The notes under the pieces were generated by a model. The model was not told where the DNA came from. It did not search any database and saw only the letters and a program-made list of their open reading frames with translations. The position numbers and the translations under genes are program-made. This document shows positions 57,234 through 64,000 of a stretch of 64,000 bases of DNA, piece after piece. This DNA comes from RYN-230 sp036509255 (lineage in GTDB: Bacteria > Actinomycetota > Actinomycetes > Streptosporangiales > Streptosporangiaceae). Positions within the stretch are counted from its first letter, which is position 1, and each line of letters starts with the position of its first letter. Location of the stretch: assembly GCA_036509255.1 (NCBI GenBank), contig DATCFY010000106.1, positions 21,569 through 85,568 of the forward strand. Direction: 5' to 3'.

Positions 57234-58154
57234 ATGGCCGGTACGAGTGGCACGCCCGCAGCCAAGGGCGTTCCCCCTCAGGCGGACGCGCACACGGGCG
57301 CGCCCGGCCCAGGCGCGCCCCTAGGACCGGGCGTGGGTGGGCCAGGTGCCGGGGAGACCGGCGCGGCAGGCAACGGCAGCGGCGCTGCCCCCGTGGCCAG
57401 CGGGACCGGCCTGCGGCTGTCCGGCGTGGCCCGGGTCTTCGGGCAGGTGGTCGCGGTGTCCGGGGTCGACCTGGAGGTCCCGTTGCACAGCCGCATGTCC
57501 ATCGTCGGGCCGAGCGGCTGCGGGAAATCTACCCTGCTCGCGCTGATCTGTGGGCTGGACGAGCCCAACGAGGGCACCATCGACGTGCTCGGCGCCACCA
57601 CCTCGGCTGAGCGGCTGCGCCGCTGCGCCTGGATGCCCCAGCGCGACCTGCTGCTGCCCTGGCGCGACGTGCTCGGCAACGCGGCGCTGGCCCTGGAGAA
57701 CCAGGGCGTCCGGCGGCGCACCGCCCGTCAGCGGGTCGGGCACCTGGTCGAGCGCTTCGGGCTGGCTGGGTTCGAGGAGAAGCTCCCGCACCAGTTGTCC
57801 GGCGGGATGCGGCAGCGGGTGTCCTTCCTGCGCACCCTGGTGGCGGGCAAGGAGGTCCTGCTCCTCGATGAGCCGTTCGGTGCGCTGGACTCAATTACCC
57901 GTGCCGACCTGCAGGGATGGTTGCGCACGGCGCTGGACGCTGAGCCGAGGACGACGGTGCTGGTCACCCACGACGTGGAGGAGGCCCTGCTGATCGGCGA
58001 ACGTGTCGTGGTCATGTCGGCCCGGCCGGGCCGGATCCGCGCCCAGTTCGACGTGCACCTGCCGCACGCCGGCAGCCGCCGTGAACTGATCCGGCACCCG
58101 GAGTTCGCCGAACTGCGGGACGAGATCCTCTCTCTGCTCGAGGCTGTCACATGA
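57234..58154 (+). CDS. ABC transporter ATPase (SsuB/TauB/ThiZ type)
   Basis: The 306-residue ATPase has Walker A SIVGPSGCGKSTLLALICGL near residue 91, Q-loop WMPQRDLLLPWRDVLGNAAL, signature HQLSGGMRQRVSFLRTLVAG near 185, Walker B EVLLLDEPFGALDSITRADL and switch VTHDVEEALLIGERV. This set is typical of importers for taurine, sulfonates or thiamine-pyrimidines. The first 58 residues are Gly/Ala/Pro-rich and probably disordered. ATG 57234 has GGGGAG three bases before; a later GTG start would remove the disordered part. The next gene overlaps by ATGA. GATCTGAGATC upstream suggests regulation by the cluster's GntR protein. Confidence 0.9.
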   Translation: MAGTSGTPAAKGVPPQADAHTGAPGPGAPLGPGVGGPGAGETGAAGNGSGAAPVASGTGLRLSGVARVFGQVVAVSGVDLEVPLHSRMSIVGPSGCGKSTLLALICGLDEPNEGTIDVLGATTSAERLRRCAWMPQRDLLLPWRDVLGNAALALENQGVRRRTARQRVGHLVERFGLAGFEEKLPHQLSGGMRQRVSFLRTLVAGKEVLLLDEPFGALDSITRADLQGWLRTALDAEPRTTVLVTHDVEEALLIGERVVVMSARPGRIRAQFDVHLPHAGSRRELIRHPEFAELRDEILSLLEAVT

Positions 58155-58978
58155 GCACCACCGTGACCCGTCCGGACGAATCGGAAGTGACCGCCCCGGC
58201 GAAGTCGGGGCGCACATCCGCGGGCATCCGCCGGGCCCTGCCCGCGGCCGGCATCCTGGTCGCGATCGCCCTCATCTGGGAAGCCGTCAGCCACTGGTTC
58301 GGCGTCCCCAACTACGTGCTGCCCTCACTGGACAGCATCTGGTCCACCGGGGTGGCCGAGTGGCGGGGCACGCTGGCCAGCGCGACTCTGGTCACGACCG
58401 AGGAAGTCCTGCTGGGCTTTCTGCTCTCGATCGTGATCGCGCTGGTCATCGCCTTTGCCCTGCACAGCTCCCGGGTGGTCCGCAACGCCGTCTACCCGCT
58501 ACTGATCGGCTCGCAGGCCGTGCCCGTGGTGGTAGTCGCCCCGGTGCTGGCCATCATCTTCGGCTATACCATCACCCCGAAGCTGATCGTGGTCACGCTG
58601 ATCTGCTTCTTCCCCATCGTGGTCAACACCATCGACGGCCTGGCCTCAGTGGATCCCGAGCTGCTGCGGGTGATGCGCACCCTGGACGGCGACCGGTGGG
58701 CCACGCTGCGCCGGGTGGAGGCGCCGGCCGCGCTGCCGTCCATATTCTCCGGGCTGCGGATCGCGGCCACCTATGCCCCGATCGGAGCGGTGTTCGGTGA
58801 GTACGCGGGCTCGCAGAACGGGCTGGGTTATGTCATGATCCAGGCCATTCCGCAATTGGAGACCGCCCTGGTCTTCGCTGCCATCTTCATCCTCACCGCT
58901 GAGGCAATCCTGCTGTTCATCGCCGTCTCGGTACTCGAGCGGATCATCTGCCCATGGGCACGAGAGGGGAAACGGTGA
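58151..58978 (+). CDS. ABC transporter permease (SsuC/TauC/ThiX type)
   Basis: The 275-residue protein has six predicted helices and the BPD_transp_1 fold. ILVAIALIWEAVSHWFGVPN starts the membrane part. The EAA loop is near DPELLRVMRTLDGDRWATLR (about 170-190), followed by VEAPAALPSIFSGLRIAATY and PIGAVFGEYAGSQNGLGYVM. This matches permeases partnering NMT1/ThiY-like binding proteins. It overlaps the ATPase gene by four bases and the binding-protein gene by four bases. Confidence 0.92.
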   Translation: MSTTVTRPDESEVTAPAKSGRTSAGIRRALPAAGILVAIALIWEAVSHWFGVPNYVLPSLDSIWSTGVAEWRGTLASATLVTTEEVLLGFLLSIVIALVIAFALHSSRVVRNAVYPLLIGSQAVPVVVVAPVLAIIFGYTITPKLIVVTLICFFPIVVNTIDGLASVDPELLRVMRTLDGDRWATLRRVEAPAALPSIFSGLRIAATYAPIGAVFGEYAGSQNGLGYVMIQAIPQLETALVFAAIFILTAEAILLFIAVSVLERIICPWAREGKR

Positions 58979-60024
58979 CTTCCATGACCGCAGTGCGGAG
59001 AGGCCGCAGACGCGGTGCGCTGATCGCCGGGGCCGCGGCCCTGATGTCAGCCGTCGTGGCGTGTGGCACCTCGTCCTCGTCCGGCTCGTCCAGTATCAGC
59101 AGTGGCGGTAAGGCCACGACCAACACGACCGTGCTGCTGGACTGGTTCCCGAACCCTGATCACCTCGCGCTGTACCTGGCCCAGAAGGACGGCGACTTCA
59201 CCAAGCAGCACCTCAAGGTGACCTTCCAGTCCCCGTCCAACAGCACGGACGCGCTGAAGCTGGTCAGCCTGGGCCAGGTGCCGCTGGCCATCTCCTACGA
59301 GCCGGAGACGATCACGGCGGCTACTGACGGCCTGAACGTCGCGGCAGTCGCCGCGATGATCCCGACCTCGCTGAACTCGCTCATCATCTCCGGCAAGAGC
59401 GGGGTCAGCGGGCCGGCCGGGCTGGCCGGCAAGACGGTGGGCACCGATGGGGACCCGGTCTCCGCGCAGATGCTCAAGGCGGTGCTGAAGAAGTACCACC
59501 TGTCGCTGAGCCAGATCAATCTGGTCACGGTCAACGAGGGCCTGGTCCCCGCCATGGTCTCCAACAAGGTGTCCGCGATCATCAGCGGCTACCGGAACGT
59601 CGAGGCCATCCAGCTCGGCTCGTACGGGCTGAAGCCGAAAGTCTACCCGGTAGACACGCAGGGCGTGCCCAACTACGACGAGCTGGTCATCATCGCCAAC
59701 AAGTCCAAGCTGGCCAGCGATGCCGCCTACCGCACCACGGTGCGCGAGTTCCTGGCCGGGCTGGCCCTGGGGGCCTCAGCCGCGCAGGCCAACCCGGCGG
59801 CCGCGCTGGCCGCGCTGTCCCCGGTGGCCAAGGGCTACAGCGCGCCGCTGCTGAAGAAGATGGTCTACGCGACCGCGCCGCTGCTGAAGAACCCCGATGG
59901 TTTCGGCGCCATGAGCGTGAGCCAGTGGCAGAGCTTCGCCAACTGGATGAGGAGCGAGGGGCTGATCACCAAGCCGGTCCAGGCGTCCTCGGTGGTGAAC
60001 ACGTCGCTGCTGCCAAAGAGCTGA
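58975..60024 (+). CDS. ThiY/NMT1-type substrate-binding lipoprotein
   Basis: The 349-residue protein begins with an Arg-rich signal and lipobox: Val27-Val28-Ala29-Cys30. The mature protein has VLLDWFPNPDHLALYLAQKD near residue 53, the LDW-PN start of NMT1/THI5-like domains. LVSLGQVPLAISYEPET near 100 and AVSNKVSAIISGYRNVEAI-like MVSNKVSAIISGYRNVEAIQ near 190 follow. ThiY binds formylaminopyrimidine from degraded thiamine; a related heterocycle is likely here, given the TenA gene. GTG 58975 has GAGGGGA before it and overlaps the permease stop as GTGA; ATG 58984 is an alternative. Confidence 0.88.
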   Translation: MTSMTAVRRGRRRGALIAGAAALMSAVVACGTSSSSGSSSISSGGKATTNTTVLLDWFPNPDHLALYLAQKDGDFTKQHLKVTFQSPSNSTDALKLVSLGQVPLAISYEPETITAATDGLNVAAVAAMIPTSLNSLIISGKSGVSGPAGLAGKTVGTDGDPVSAQMLKAVLKKYHLSLSQINLVTVNEGLVPAMVSNKVSAIISGYRNVEAIQLGSYGLKPKVYPVDTQGVPNYDELVIIANKSKLASDAAYRTTVREFLAGLALGASAAQANPAAALAALSPVAKGYSAPLLKKMVYATAPLLKNPDGFGAMSVSQWQSFANWMRSEGLITKPVQASSVVNTSLLPKS

Positions 60025-60062
60025 CCTGGGAACAGCCCTGGGCCAGGGAGTATGAGTGGGAT

Positions 60063-60084
60063 ACGATCTGAGATCTCAGATCGT
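60063..60084 (+). promoter_or_regulatory. 22-bp perfect palindrome before the GntR gene
   Basis: Bases 60063-60084 form a perfect palindrome made of two overlapping GATCTNAGATC sites: GATCTGAGATC at 60065-60075 and GATCTCAGATC at 60072-60082. It lies 71 bases upstream of the GntR start and 38 bases after the binding-protein stop codon. Autoregulation is the simplest reading. Confidence 0.78.
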
Positions 60085-60154
60085 TCGTAGTGCGGACACC
60101 TCGCCGCCCGGTGGCAACCCCACCGGGCGGCGGCGTCCCGCCATGGAGGCGGTT

Positions 60155-60841
60155 ATGACCAGCGCGCCCCTCGACGGTGTCGAGCATCGCCAGCTGAAGG
60201 ACTCGGTATACCTGAAGCTCCGGCAGGAGATCGTGTCCGCCAAGCTGCCCCCGGGGTACCTGCTCCGCGAGGCCGAGCTGGCCGCCCGGTTCGGGGTGAG
60301 CAAGACGCCGCTCCGCGAGGCGTTCGTGCGGCTGGAGAAGGACGGCTTCGTAGAGATCGCGCCCTACCGCAGCGCGGTCGTCGGCGGGTACAGCCGCCAG
60401 GACCTGCGCGAGATCTACGAGGTGCGGGAGCTGCTGGAGGGGCTGTGCGCGCGGGAGGCCGCGCTGAACATCGCGACCGAGGACCTGGCTGCGCTGTCGC
60501 GCATCGTCCGGGACAGCACGGCGGTCTTCGAAGCCGGCGACTCCGACCAGCTCGCGGCGCTGCTGGACGAGTTCGACGTGGTCCTCTACGCCCAGTCGAA
60601 GAACAGCCGCATCACCGCGATGCTGAACAACATCCGCGACCACGTGACCAGGATTGGCCGCCTGACCGTGGCCATCCCCGGCCGGATGGGCACGTCGGTC
60701 CGGGAACATCAGGGCATCTACGAGGCCATTGTCCAGCGGGACGGGCAGCGGGCCGAGACCCTGATGCGCCAGCACATCCTCTCGGTCATGGCCGACCAGC
60801 TGGCCAACCTTGACCCCGAATCGGTCGTGGGCCGCCCGTGA
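60155..60841 (+). CDS. GntR-family (FCD) regulator of the pyrimidine-type cluster
   Basis: The 228-residue regulator has an N-terminal winged helix (DSVYLKLRQEIVSAKLPPGY, LAARFGVSKTPLREAFVRLE) and an FCD domain with the likely metal/ligand residues Asp in LLDEFDVVLYAQSKN, His in TSVREHQGIYEAI and His in LMRQHILSVM. ATG 60155 is preceded by GGAGG five bases away, so it is preferred over ATG 60143. It is followed by the GMC oxidoreductase gene with a GTGA overlap. It probably binds GATCTNAGATC at three places in the cluster and responds to the imported compound. Confidence 0.9.
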   Translation: MTSAPLDGVEHRQLKDSVYLKLRQEIVSAKLPPGYLLREAELAARFGVSKTPLREAFVRLEKDGFVEIAPYRSAVVGGYSRQDLREIYEVRELLEGLCAREAALNIATEDLAALSRIVRDSTAVFEAGDSDQLAALLDEFDVVLYAQSKNSRITAMLNNIRDHVTRIGRLTVAIPGRMGTSVREHQGIYEAIVQRDGQRAETLMRQHILSVMADQLANLDPESVVGRP

Positions 60842-62304
60842 GCAGCCGCCCGGATGTCCTCATCATCGGGGCCGGCGCGGCGGGCCTGTTCTGTGCGCTC
60901 GGCCTGAAGGACTCGGCCTCCGTCACCGTGGTCGAGGCCGGCCCGGACCCGGGCACGCCGCCGCCACGCTGGATGCTTTACGACTACCTGCTGCCCGACG
61001 AGTGCTATTACCACTACACCGACGCGGACACCGGGCTGGACCTGCCCCAGGGCCGCGGGACCGGGGGCGGGTCCACGGTCAACTCGGCCGCGGCCCTGCG
61101 CGGCCAGCCGTGGGACTTCGACGGCTGGGCGGTGCCCGGCTGGTCCTGGCGGGACTGCCTGGACGGCTTCCGGGCCATCGAGTCCGACCAGCAGTTCGGT
61201 GACGCGGGCTACCACGGCGCGGATGGCCCCATCCCTATCACCCGGCTGACCCCCGGGCCGCTGGACGAGGCACTGATCGCGCTCTGCGCCGAGCGTGGCT
61301 ACCCGGCCGCCGACGACCATAACGCCCCCGGGGCACTCGGGATCGGGGTGTGGCCGACCAACCGCCGGGACGAAGGGCGCTGGGGCACGCACGCCGCCGT
61401 CCTCCCGCTCCTCCGCCCGGCCGTGGACGTGCGGGCCGGCACCCGCGTGCGCAGGCTTCTCTTCGACGGGACCCGGTGCGTGGGCGCCGAGGTTCTCGGC
61501 CCGGAGGGTGAGCAGCGCCTCTACGCCGGCCGTGTGGTGGTGTGCGCGGGCGCGTTCGGGTCCTCGTTGCTGCTCATGAAGTCCGGCATCGGCCCGGAGG
61601 TGATGCTGCGGCAGGCCGGCATCGACCTGGTGTCCCGGCGCGACGGAGTGGGCGCGAACCTCCAGGACCATCCGTGGTGCCTGCTCGACGTGGACGTGAG
61701 CGACGTGGCCGCGATCGAGGCCCGGCCGGTGAGCGGCGCGCTGCTGCGCTATGAGCTGCCCGGGGACCACGTCGAAGCCGAGATCTTCCCGTGGCAGACC
61801 CGGCCGTATGTCCCGTCCGTGCCGGCGACCCAGGTCTCGTTCACCGCGGCGCTGATGACGCCGCTCAGCCGGGGCCAGGTCACCCTGACCCTGGACGGCG
61901 GGGCCGAGGTCCGGGTCCGCCACCTCGCGGACCGCCAGGACGCGGACCGGATGGCGGAGATCGTCACCACCACGGCCGGGCTCGTCGACGACCTGGCCGC
62001 CCGCGGCCTGGTCCGGGTGCCCGACGGCGCCTGGTGGCGGGCGGGCGACCTGGCGGATGCGGCCCGGCGGGTCGCCGGGACCTACAACCACCACTGCGGC
62101 ACGTGCCGGATGGGGGACCCGTCCGACCCGGGCACGGTGGTCAGCCCGGAGCTGGACGTGCTGGGCGTCTCCGGGCTGTCCGTGGCTGACTCCTCGATCC
62201 TGCCGGTCATCCCGAGGGCCAACACCAACCTGGCGTCGATGATGGTCGGCCACCGCGCCGCCCGGCTCCTCCTCGCCTCGGCCAGCGCCCCGGCGGGTTC
62301 GTGA
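60838..62304 (+). CDS. GMC-family FAD oxidoreductase
   Basis: The 488-residue flavoenzyme has the FAD site VLIIGAGAAGLFCALGLKDS near residue 7. TGGGSTVNSAAALRGQPWDF near 75 follows (GMC signature 1 region). VVVCAGAFGSSLLLMKSGIG near 235 is GMC signature 2. The C-terminal catalytic His lies in YNHHCGTCRMGDP, with RANTNLASMMVGHRAARLLL closing the FAD site. GMC enzymes oxidise alcohols. The position between a ThiXYZ-like importer and TenA suggests that the substrate is a hydroxymethyl-heterocycle. A mycofactocin-linked MftG is a less likely alternative. GTG 60838 overlaps the GntR gene by four bases. Confidence 0.9.
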   Translation: MSSRPDVLIIGAGAAGLFCALGLKDSASVTVVEAGPDPGTPPPRWMLYDYLLPDECYYHYTDADTGLDLPQGRGTGGGSTVNSAAALRGQPWDFDGWAVPGWSWRDCLDGFRAIESDQQFGDAGYHGADGPIPITRLTPGPLDEALIALCAERGYPAADDHNAPGALGIGVWPTNRRDEGRWGTHAAVLPLLRPAVDVRAGTRVRRLLFDGTRCVGAEVLGPEGEQRLYAGRVVVCAGAFGSSLLLMKSGIGPEVMLRQAGIDLVSRRDGVGANLQDHPWCLLDVDVSDVAAIEARPVSGALLRYELPGDHVEAEIFPWQTRPYVPSVPATQVSFTAALMTPLSRGQVTLTLDGGAEVRVRHLADRQDADRMAEIVTTTAGLVDDLAARGLVRVPDGAWWRAGDLADAARRVAGTYNHHCGTCRMGDPSDPGTVVSPELDVLGVSGLSVADSSILPVIPRANTNLASMMVGHRAARLLLASASAPAGS

Positions 62305-62350
62305 TCATGACTTTGGTGTCGTCCCGACGACACCAAAGTCATGATCACGA
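62299..62350. terminator. 24-bp perfect bidirectional terminator
   Basis: Bases 62299-62322 and 62327-62350 are exact reverse complements with a CCCG loop. The stem includes both stop codons of the convergent GMC oxidoreductase and TenA genes and would end transcription from both sides. It is the longest perfect hairpin I found in the window. Confidence 0.85.
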
Positions 62351-63043
62351 CGACGGGAACTGGTGCGTGAGCCCGGGGGGCTGGCCGCGGGAGTAGGCCA
62401 TGTCCCAGAAGGCCAGCTCGTACCGGGTCGACCGGTCGAACACCACGGCCAGGGACGTCATCTGGGGCTCGTCGGCCACGTCGGTGTGCTGGTCGAGCAG
62501 GGACGTGCTGGCCTGGACCAGCTCGTCGTAGCCATCGCCGGCGAACATGCCGATCCAGTCGGCGTAGACCGGGTCGGCGGGCAGGGACACGGCCAGGCGG
62601 GTCGCGAGCTCGCCGTAGCTCCACTGGCACGGCAGCACCGCGGCGAGCCCGGCCGCGAGGTCATGCCGTCCGGCCGTGTCGAGCAGATGCCGGGTGTAGG
62701 CGTAGGTGGCGGGCGCCATCGTGGCTCCGGCATCGGGGCCGGCCGGGCCGCCCAGCCGGGCCAGGAACGCGTAGTTGGCGGGCAGCTCGGTGTCCACGAT
62801 CTGGCTCAGGAACCTAGTCAGCACCGTGATGCCGGCCAGGTCCGGGGCACGGCCGATGATCAGGGCGATGGCCCGGGCGTAGTCCTCGAGGTACAGCACG
62901 TTCTGCTCGAAGTAGTAGCGGAACGTCGCGTGCGGCAGCGAGCCGGCGCCGATCTCGGTCACCATCGGATGGCTGACCGCCGCCGCCCAGCTGGCCGCGC
63001 CGCGCTCGCGCAGCAGCACCGAGGCCGAGGTGCCCGTGCTCAT
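62345..63043 (-). CDS. tenA: TenA-family thiaminase II/aminopyrimidine aminohydrolase
   Basis: The 232-residue helical protein matches TenA. It has ATFRYYFEQNVLYLEDYARA near residue 39, with the conserved Asp and Tyr, and the catalytic Cys in AAVLPCQWSYGELATRLAVS near 137. The acid lies in the C-terminal FDRSTRYELAFWDMAY. TenA hydrolyses 5-aminomethyl-4-amino-2-methylpyrimidine to HMP in thiamine salvage, or cleaves thiamine. Its presence supports reading the nearby ABC importer as ThiXYZ-like. It is convergent with the GMC gene and divergent from the amidohydrolase gene. Confidence 0.9.
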   Translation of the reverse strand: MSTGTSASVLLRERGAASWAAAVSHPMVTEIGAGSLPHATFRYYFEQNVLYLEDYARAIALIIGRAPDLAGITVLTRFLSQIVDTELPANYAFLARLGGPAGPDAGATMAPATYAYTRHLLDTAGRHDLAAGLAAVLPCQWSYGELATRLAVSLPADPVYADWIGMFAGDGYDELVQASTSLLDQHTDVADEPQMTSLAVVFDRSTRYELAFWDMAYSRGQPPGLTHQFPSS

Positions 63044-63263
63044 CTGCGGGTGCTCGTGGCCGTGTTCATGACCGTCCTCATATGACTGAGCTCATCGGGC
63101 AGTTCCTCACGCGTGCGGCAGCCGAGACATGAGATATCAGACTCTGTGCTGGCGAGCTTCGTCAAGGCTAGCGAGGCCCGCTACCATGAGGATGGCCAGC
63201 CGGAAGCCCGAAACACGATGGTTACGTACGTGGGATTGACGGTCCTGGTCTCCCCACCTAGCC

Positions 63264-63280
63264 TCAGATCTTAGATCTGA
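63264..63280 (+). promoter_or_regulatory. GATCTNAGATC operator before the amidohydrolase gene
   Basis: TCAGATCT-T-AGATCTGA (63264-63280) is a perfect 17-base odd palindrome containing GATCTTAGATC at 63267-63277. It ends 13 bases before the ATG, so bound repressor would block transcription initiation or early elongation. A weaker likeness, GATATCAGACT at 63133-63143, lies upstream of tenA. Confidence 0.72.
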
Positions 63281-63293
63281 TCCGGGAGGCAGG

Positions 63294-64000
63294 ATGGCAG
63301 ACGCCGTGGACGTAGCCGGGCCGGCCACGGTGGACACCGTGGTCGCGGGAGGCTGGCTGCTCACCATGAACCCGCAGCGGGAGATGTACCGCTCCGGCGC
63401 GGTGGCCATCGACGGCGGGGTCATCGTCGAGGTGGGCCAGCGGGCGGACCTGCTCACCCGGTACACGCCCCGGCGGCTCATCGACGCACCCGACGGCGTG
63501 ATCACTCCCGGCCTGGTCAACGGGCACCGGCACCTGCTGTGCTGCGCGAAGGGCGCGATGCCGGAAGGCGGCCAGACCCTCGACGCACTGCGCCAGTTCA
63601 TCTACCCGTCCTTCGCCGCCCTGACCGAGCAGGACATGTACGTGCACGCGCAGCACGCCGCGGCGGAGATGATCCGGTTCGGCACGACCCTGTTCGAGGA
63701 GCCGGGCTGCAACCACCTGGACGCCGTGCTCGAGGCGCTGGCCTCCTCCGGGATCCGGGCCCGGACCGGCCCGTGGACCTGGGACCAGGCCGGACCGTCA
63801 GGCGACAAAGACCTGCCCGACTGGCTGCGGATGGACGCCAAGGCTGCGCTGCGCCGGCTCGCGGGCGGGATCGAGCAGGTCCGCAAGTTCGGCCACCCGC
63901 GGATCCGGGACGCCGTCACCATCGAGGGCGTGGGCACCTGCTCCGACGAGCTCAACCGGGGCGCTGCCGAGCTGGCCCGGGACGCGGAATCCCTGTTCGT
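63294..64000 (+). CDS. Amidohydrolase superfamily protein (truncated by window end)
   Basis: The first 235 residues are present and the frame continues past the edge. The sequence opens DTVVAGGWLLTMNPQREMYR and GVITPGLVNGHRHLLCCAKG, where His-x-His is the first metal ligand pair of TrzA/AtzA/SsnA-type amidohydrolases. FGTTLFEEPGC and ALASSGIRARTGPWTW follow, as in cytosine/guanine deaminase relatives. Members deaminate or dechlorinate N-heterocycles using zinc or iron. A role in hydrolysing a pyrimidine amino group fits the cluster, but the C-terminal metal residues are outside the window. GGGAGG precedes the ATG. Confidence 0.85.
   Translation, partial: MADAVDVAGPATVDTVVAGGWLLTMNPQREMYRSGAVAIDGGVIVEVGQRADLLTRYTPRRLIDAPDGVITPGLVNGHRHLLCCAKGAMPEGGQTLDALRQFIYPSFAALTEQDMYVHAQHAAAEMIRFGTTLFEEPGCNHLDAVLEALASSGIRARTGPWTWDQAGPSGDKDLPDWLRMDAKAALRRLAGGIEQVRKFGHPRIRDAVTIEGVGTCSDELNRGAAELARDAESLF

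Noticed and set aside
60838..62304. MftG of a mycofactocin cluster
   Set aside because: The GMC enzyme is embedded in a GntR/ThiXYZ/TenA cluster 38 kb from the MftR-like gene, and no mft biosynthesis genes are seen.
1..64000. tRNA, rRNA, insertion sequence or prophage
   Set aside because: Reading the intergenic gaps by eye I saw no cloverleaf sequence, transposase, integrase or phage structural gene; a covariance-model search could still find a missed small RNA.

Overview
The window is very GC-rich and densely coded. It has many GTG starts, ATGA/GTGA stop-start overlaps, an F420-type luciferase-like oxidoreductase, a DprE1/DprE2/UbiA set and an LCP protein. Together these point to a filamentous or related actinomycete (Actinomycetia). 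I cannot fix the genus; DprE genes alone do not prove a mycolic-acid organism. I saw no rRNA, tRNA, CRISPR array, insertion sequence or phage module. About 63 protein genes are supported, the last one cut by the window edge.

Layout. 0.3-9.2 kb: small metabolic and stress genes (VOC protein, PaiB-like flavoprotein, aldo/keto reductase, divergent MarR/YceI pair, quinone-reductase-like protein, secreted sedolisin protease, frameshifted YjbR protein, F420 oxidoreductase) plus an acyltransferase remnant. 9.4-18.2 kb: a three-PAS histidine kinase, a response regulator fused to a PIG-L deacetylase, ATP-grasp, PHP hydrolase, processive family-2 glycosyltransferase and a 57-residue membrane protein, the last five chained by overlaps, then a double PAP2 phosphatase. 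This looks like a signal-controlled glycan-making system and is the strongest candidate for an undescribed system. 18.2-27.1 kb: small acidic protein, DUF72, DUF3516 helicase, an MftR-like TetR regulator and SbcD-SbcC. 27.2-33.2 kb: secreted protein behind a degenerate short tandem repeat, LCP ligase, ArsR-permease pair, secreted propeller-like protein and a DUF6308 protein.

33.3-40.9 kb (minus strand): phosphodiester glycosidase, decaprenyl-phosphate phosphoribosyltransferase, DprE1, DprE2, an OmpR/histidine-kinase pair and an epimerase. The middle three make decaprenyl-phosphoryl-arabinose, the arabinan donor. 41-57 kb: sugar isomerase-like protein, STAS protein, MFS transporters, GntR, hydrolase, an orphan ABC ATPase lacking its Walker A lysine, a TetR/DHA2 efflux pair with a triple operator, DinB, ArsR-like regulator, membrane-anchored CbbX-like AAA protein, serine hydrolase, DJ-1 protein, enoyl-CoA hydratase, and two frameshifted genes.

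57.2-64 kb: ThiZXY-like ABC importer, GntR regulator, GMC oxidoreductase, TenA and an amidohydrolase. The odd palindrome GATCTNAGATC occurs in front of the importer operon, twice overlapping in front of the GntR gene, and in front of the amidohydrolase. This ties the region into one probable regulon for uptake and salvage of a thiamine-type pyrimidine. Three genes in the window (8.0, 55.3 and 56.4 kb) are each broken by one single-base indel, so either decay or assembly error is possible.
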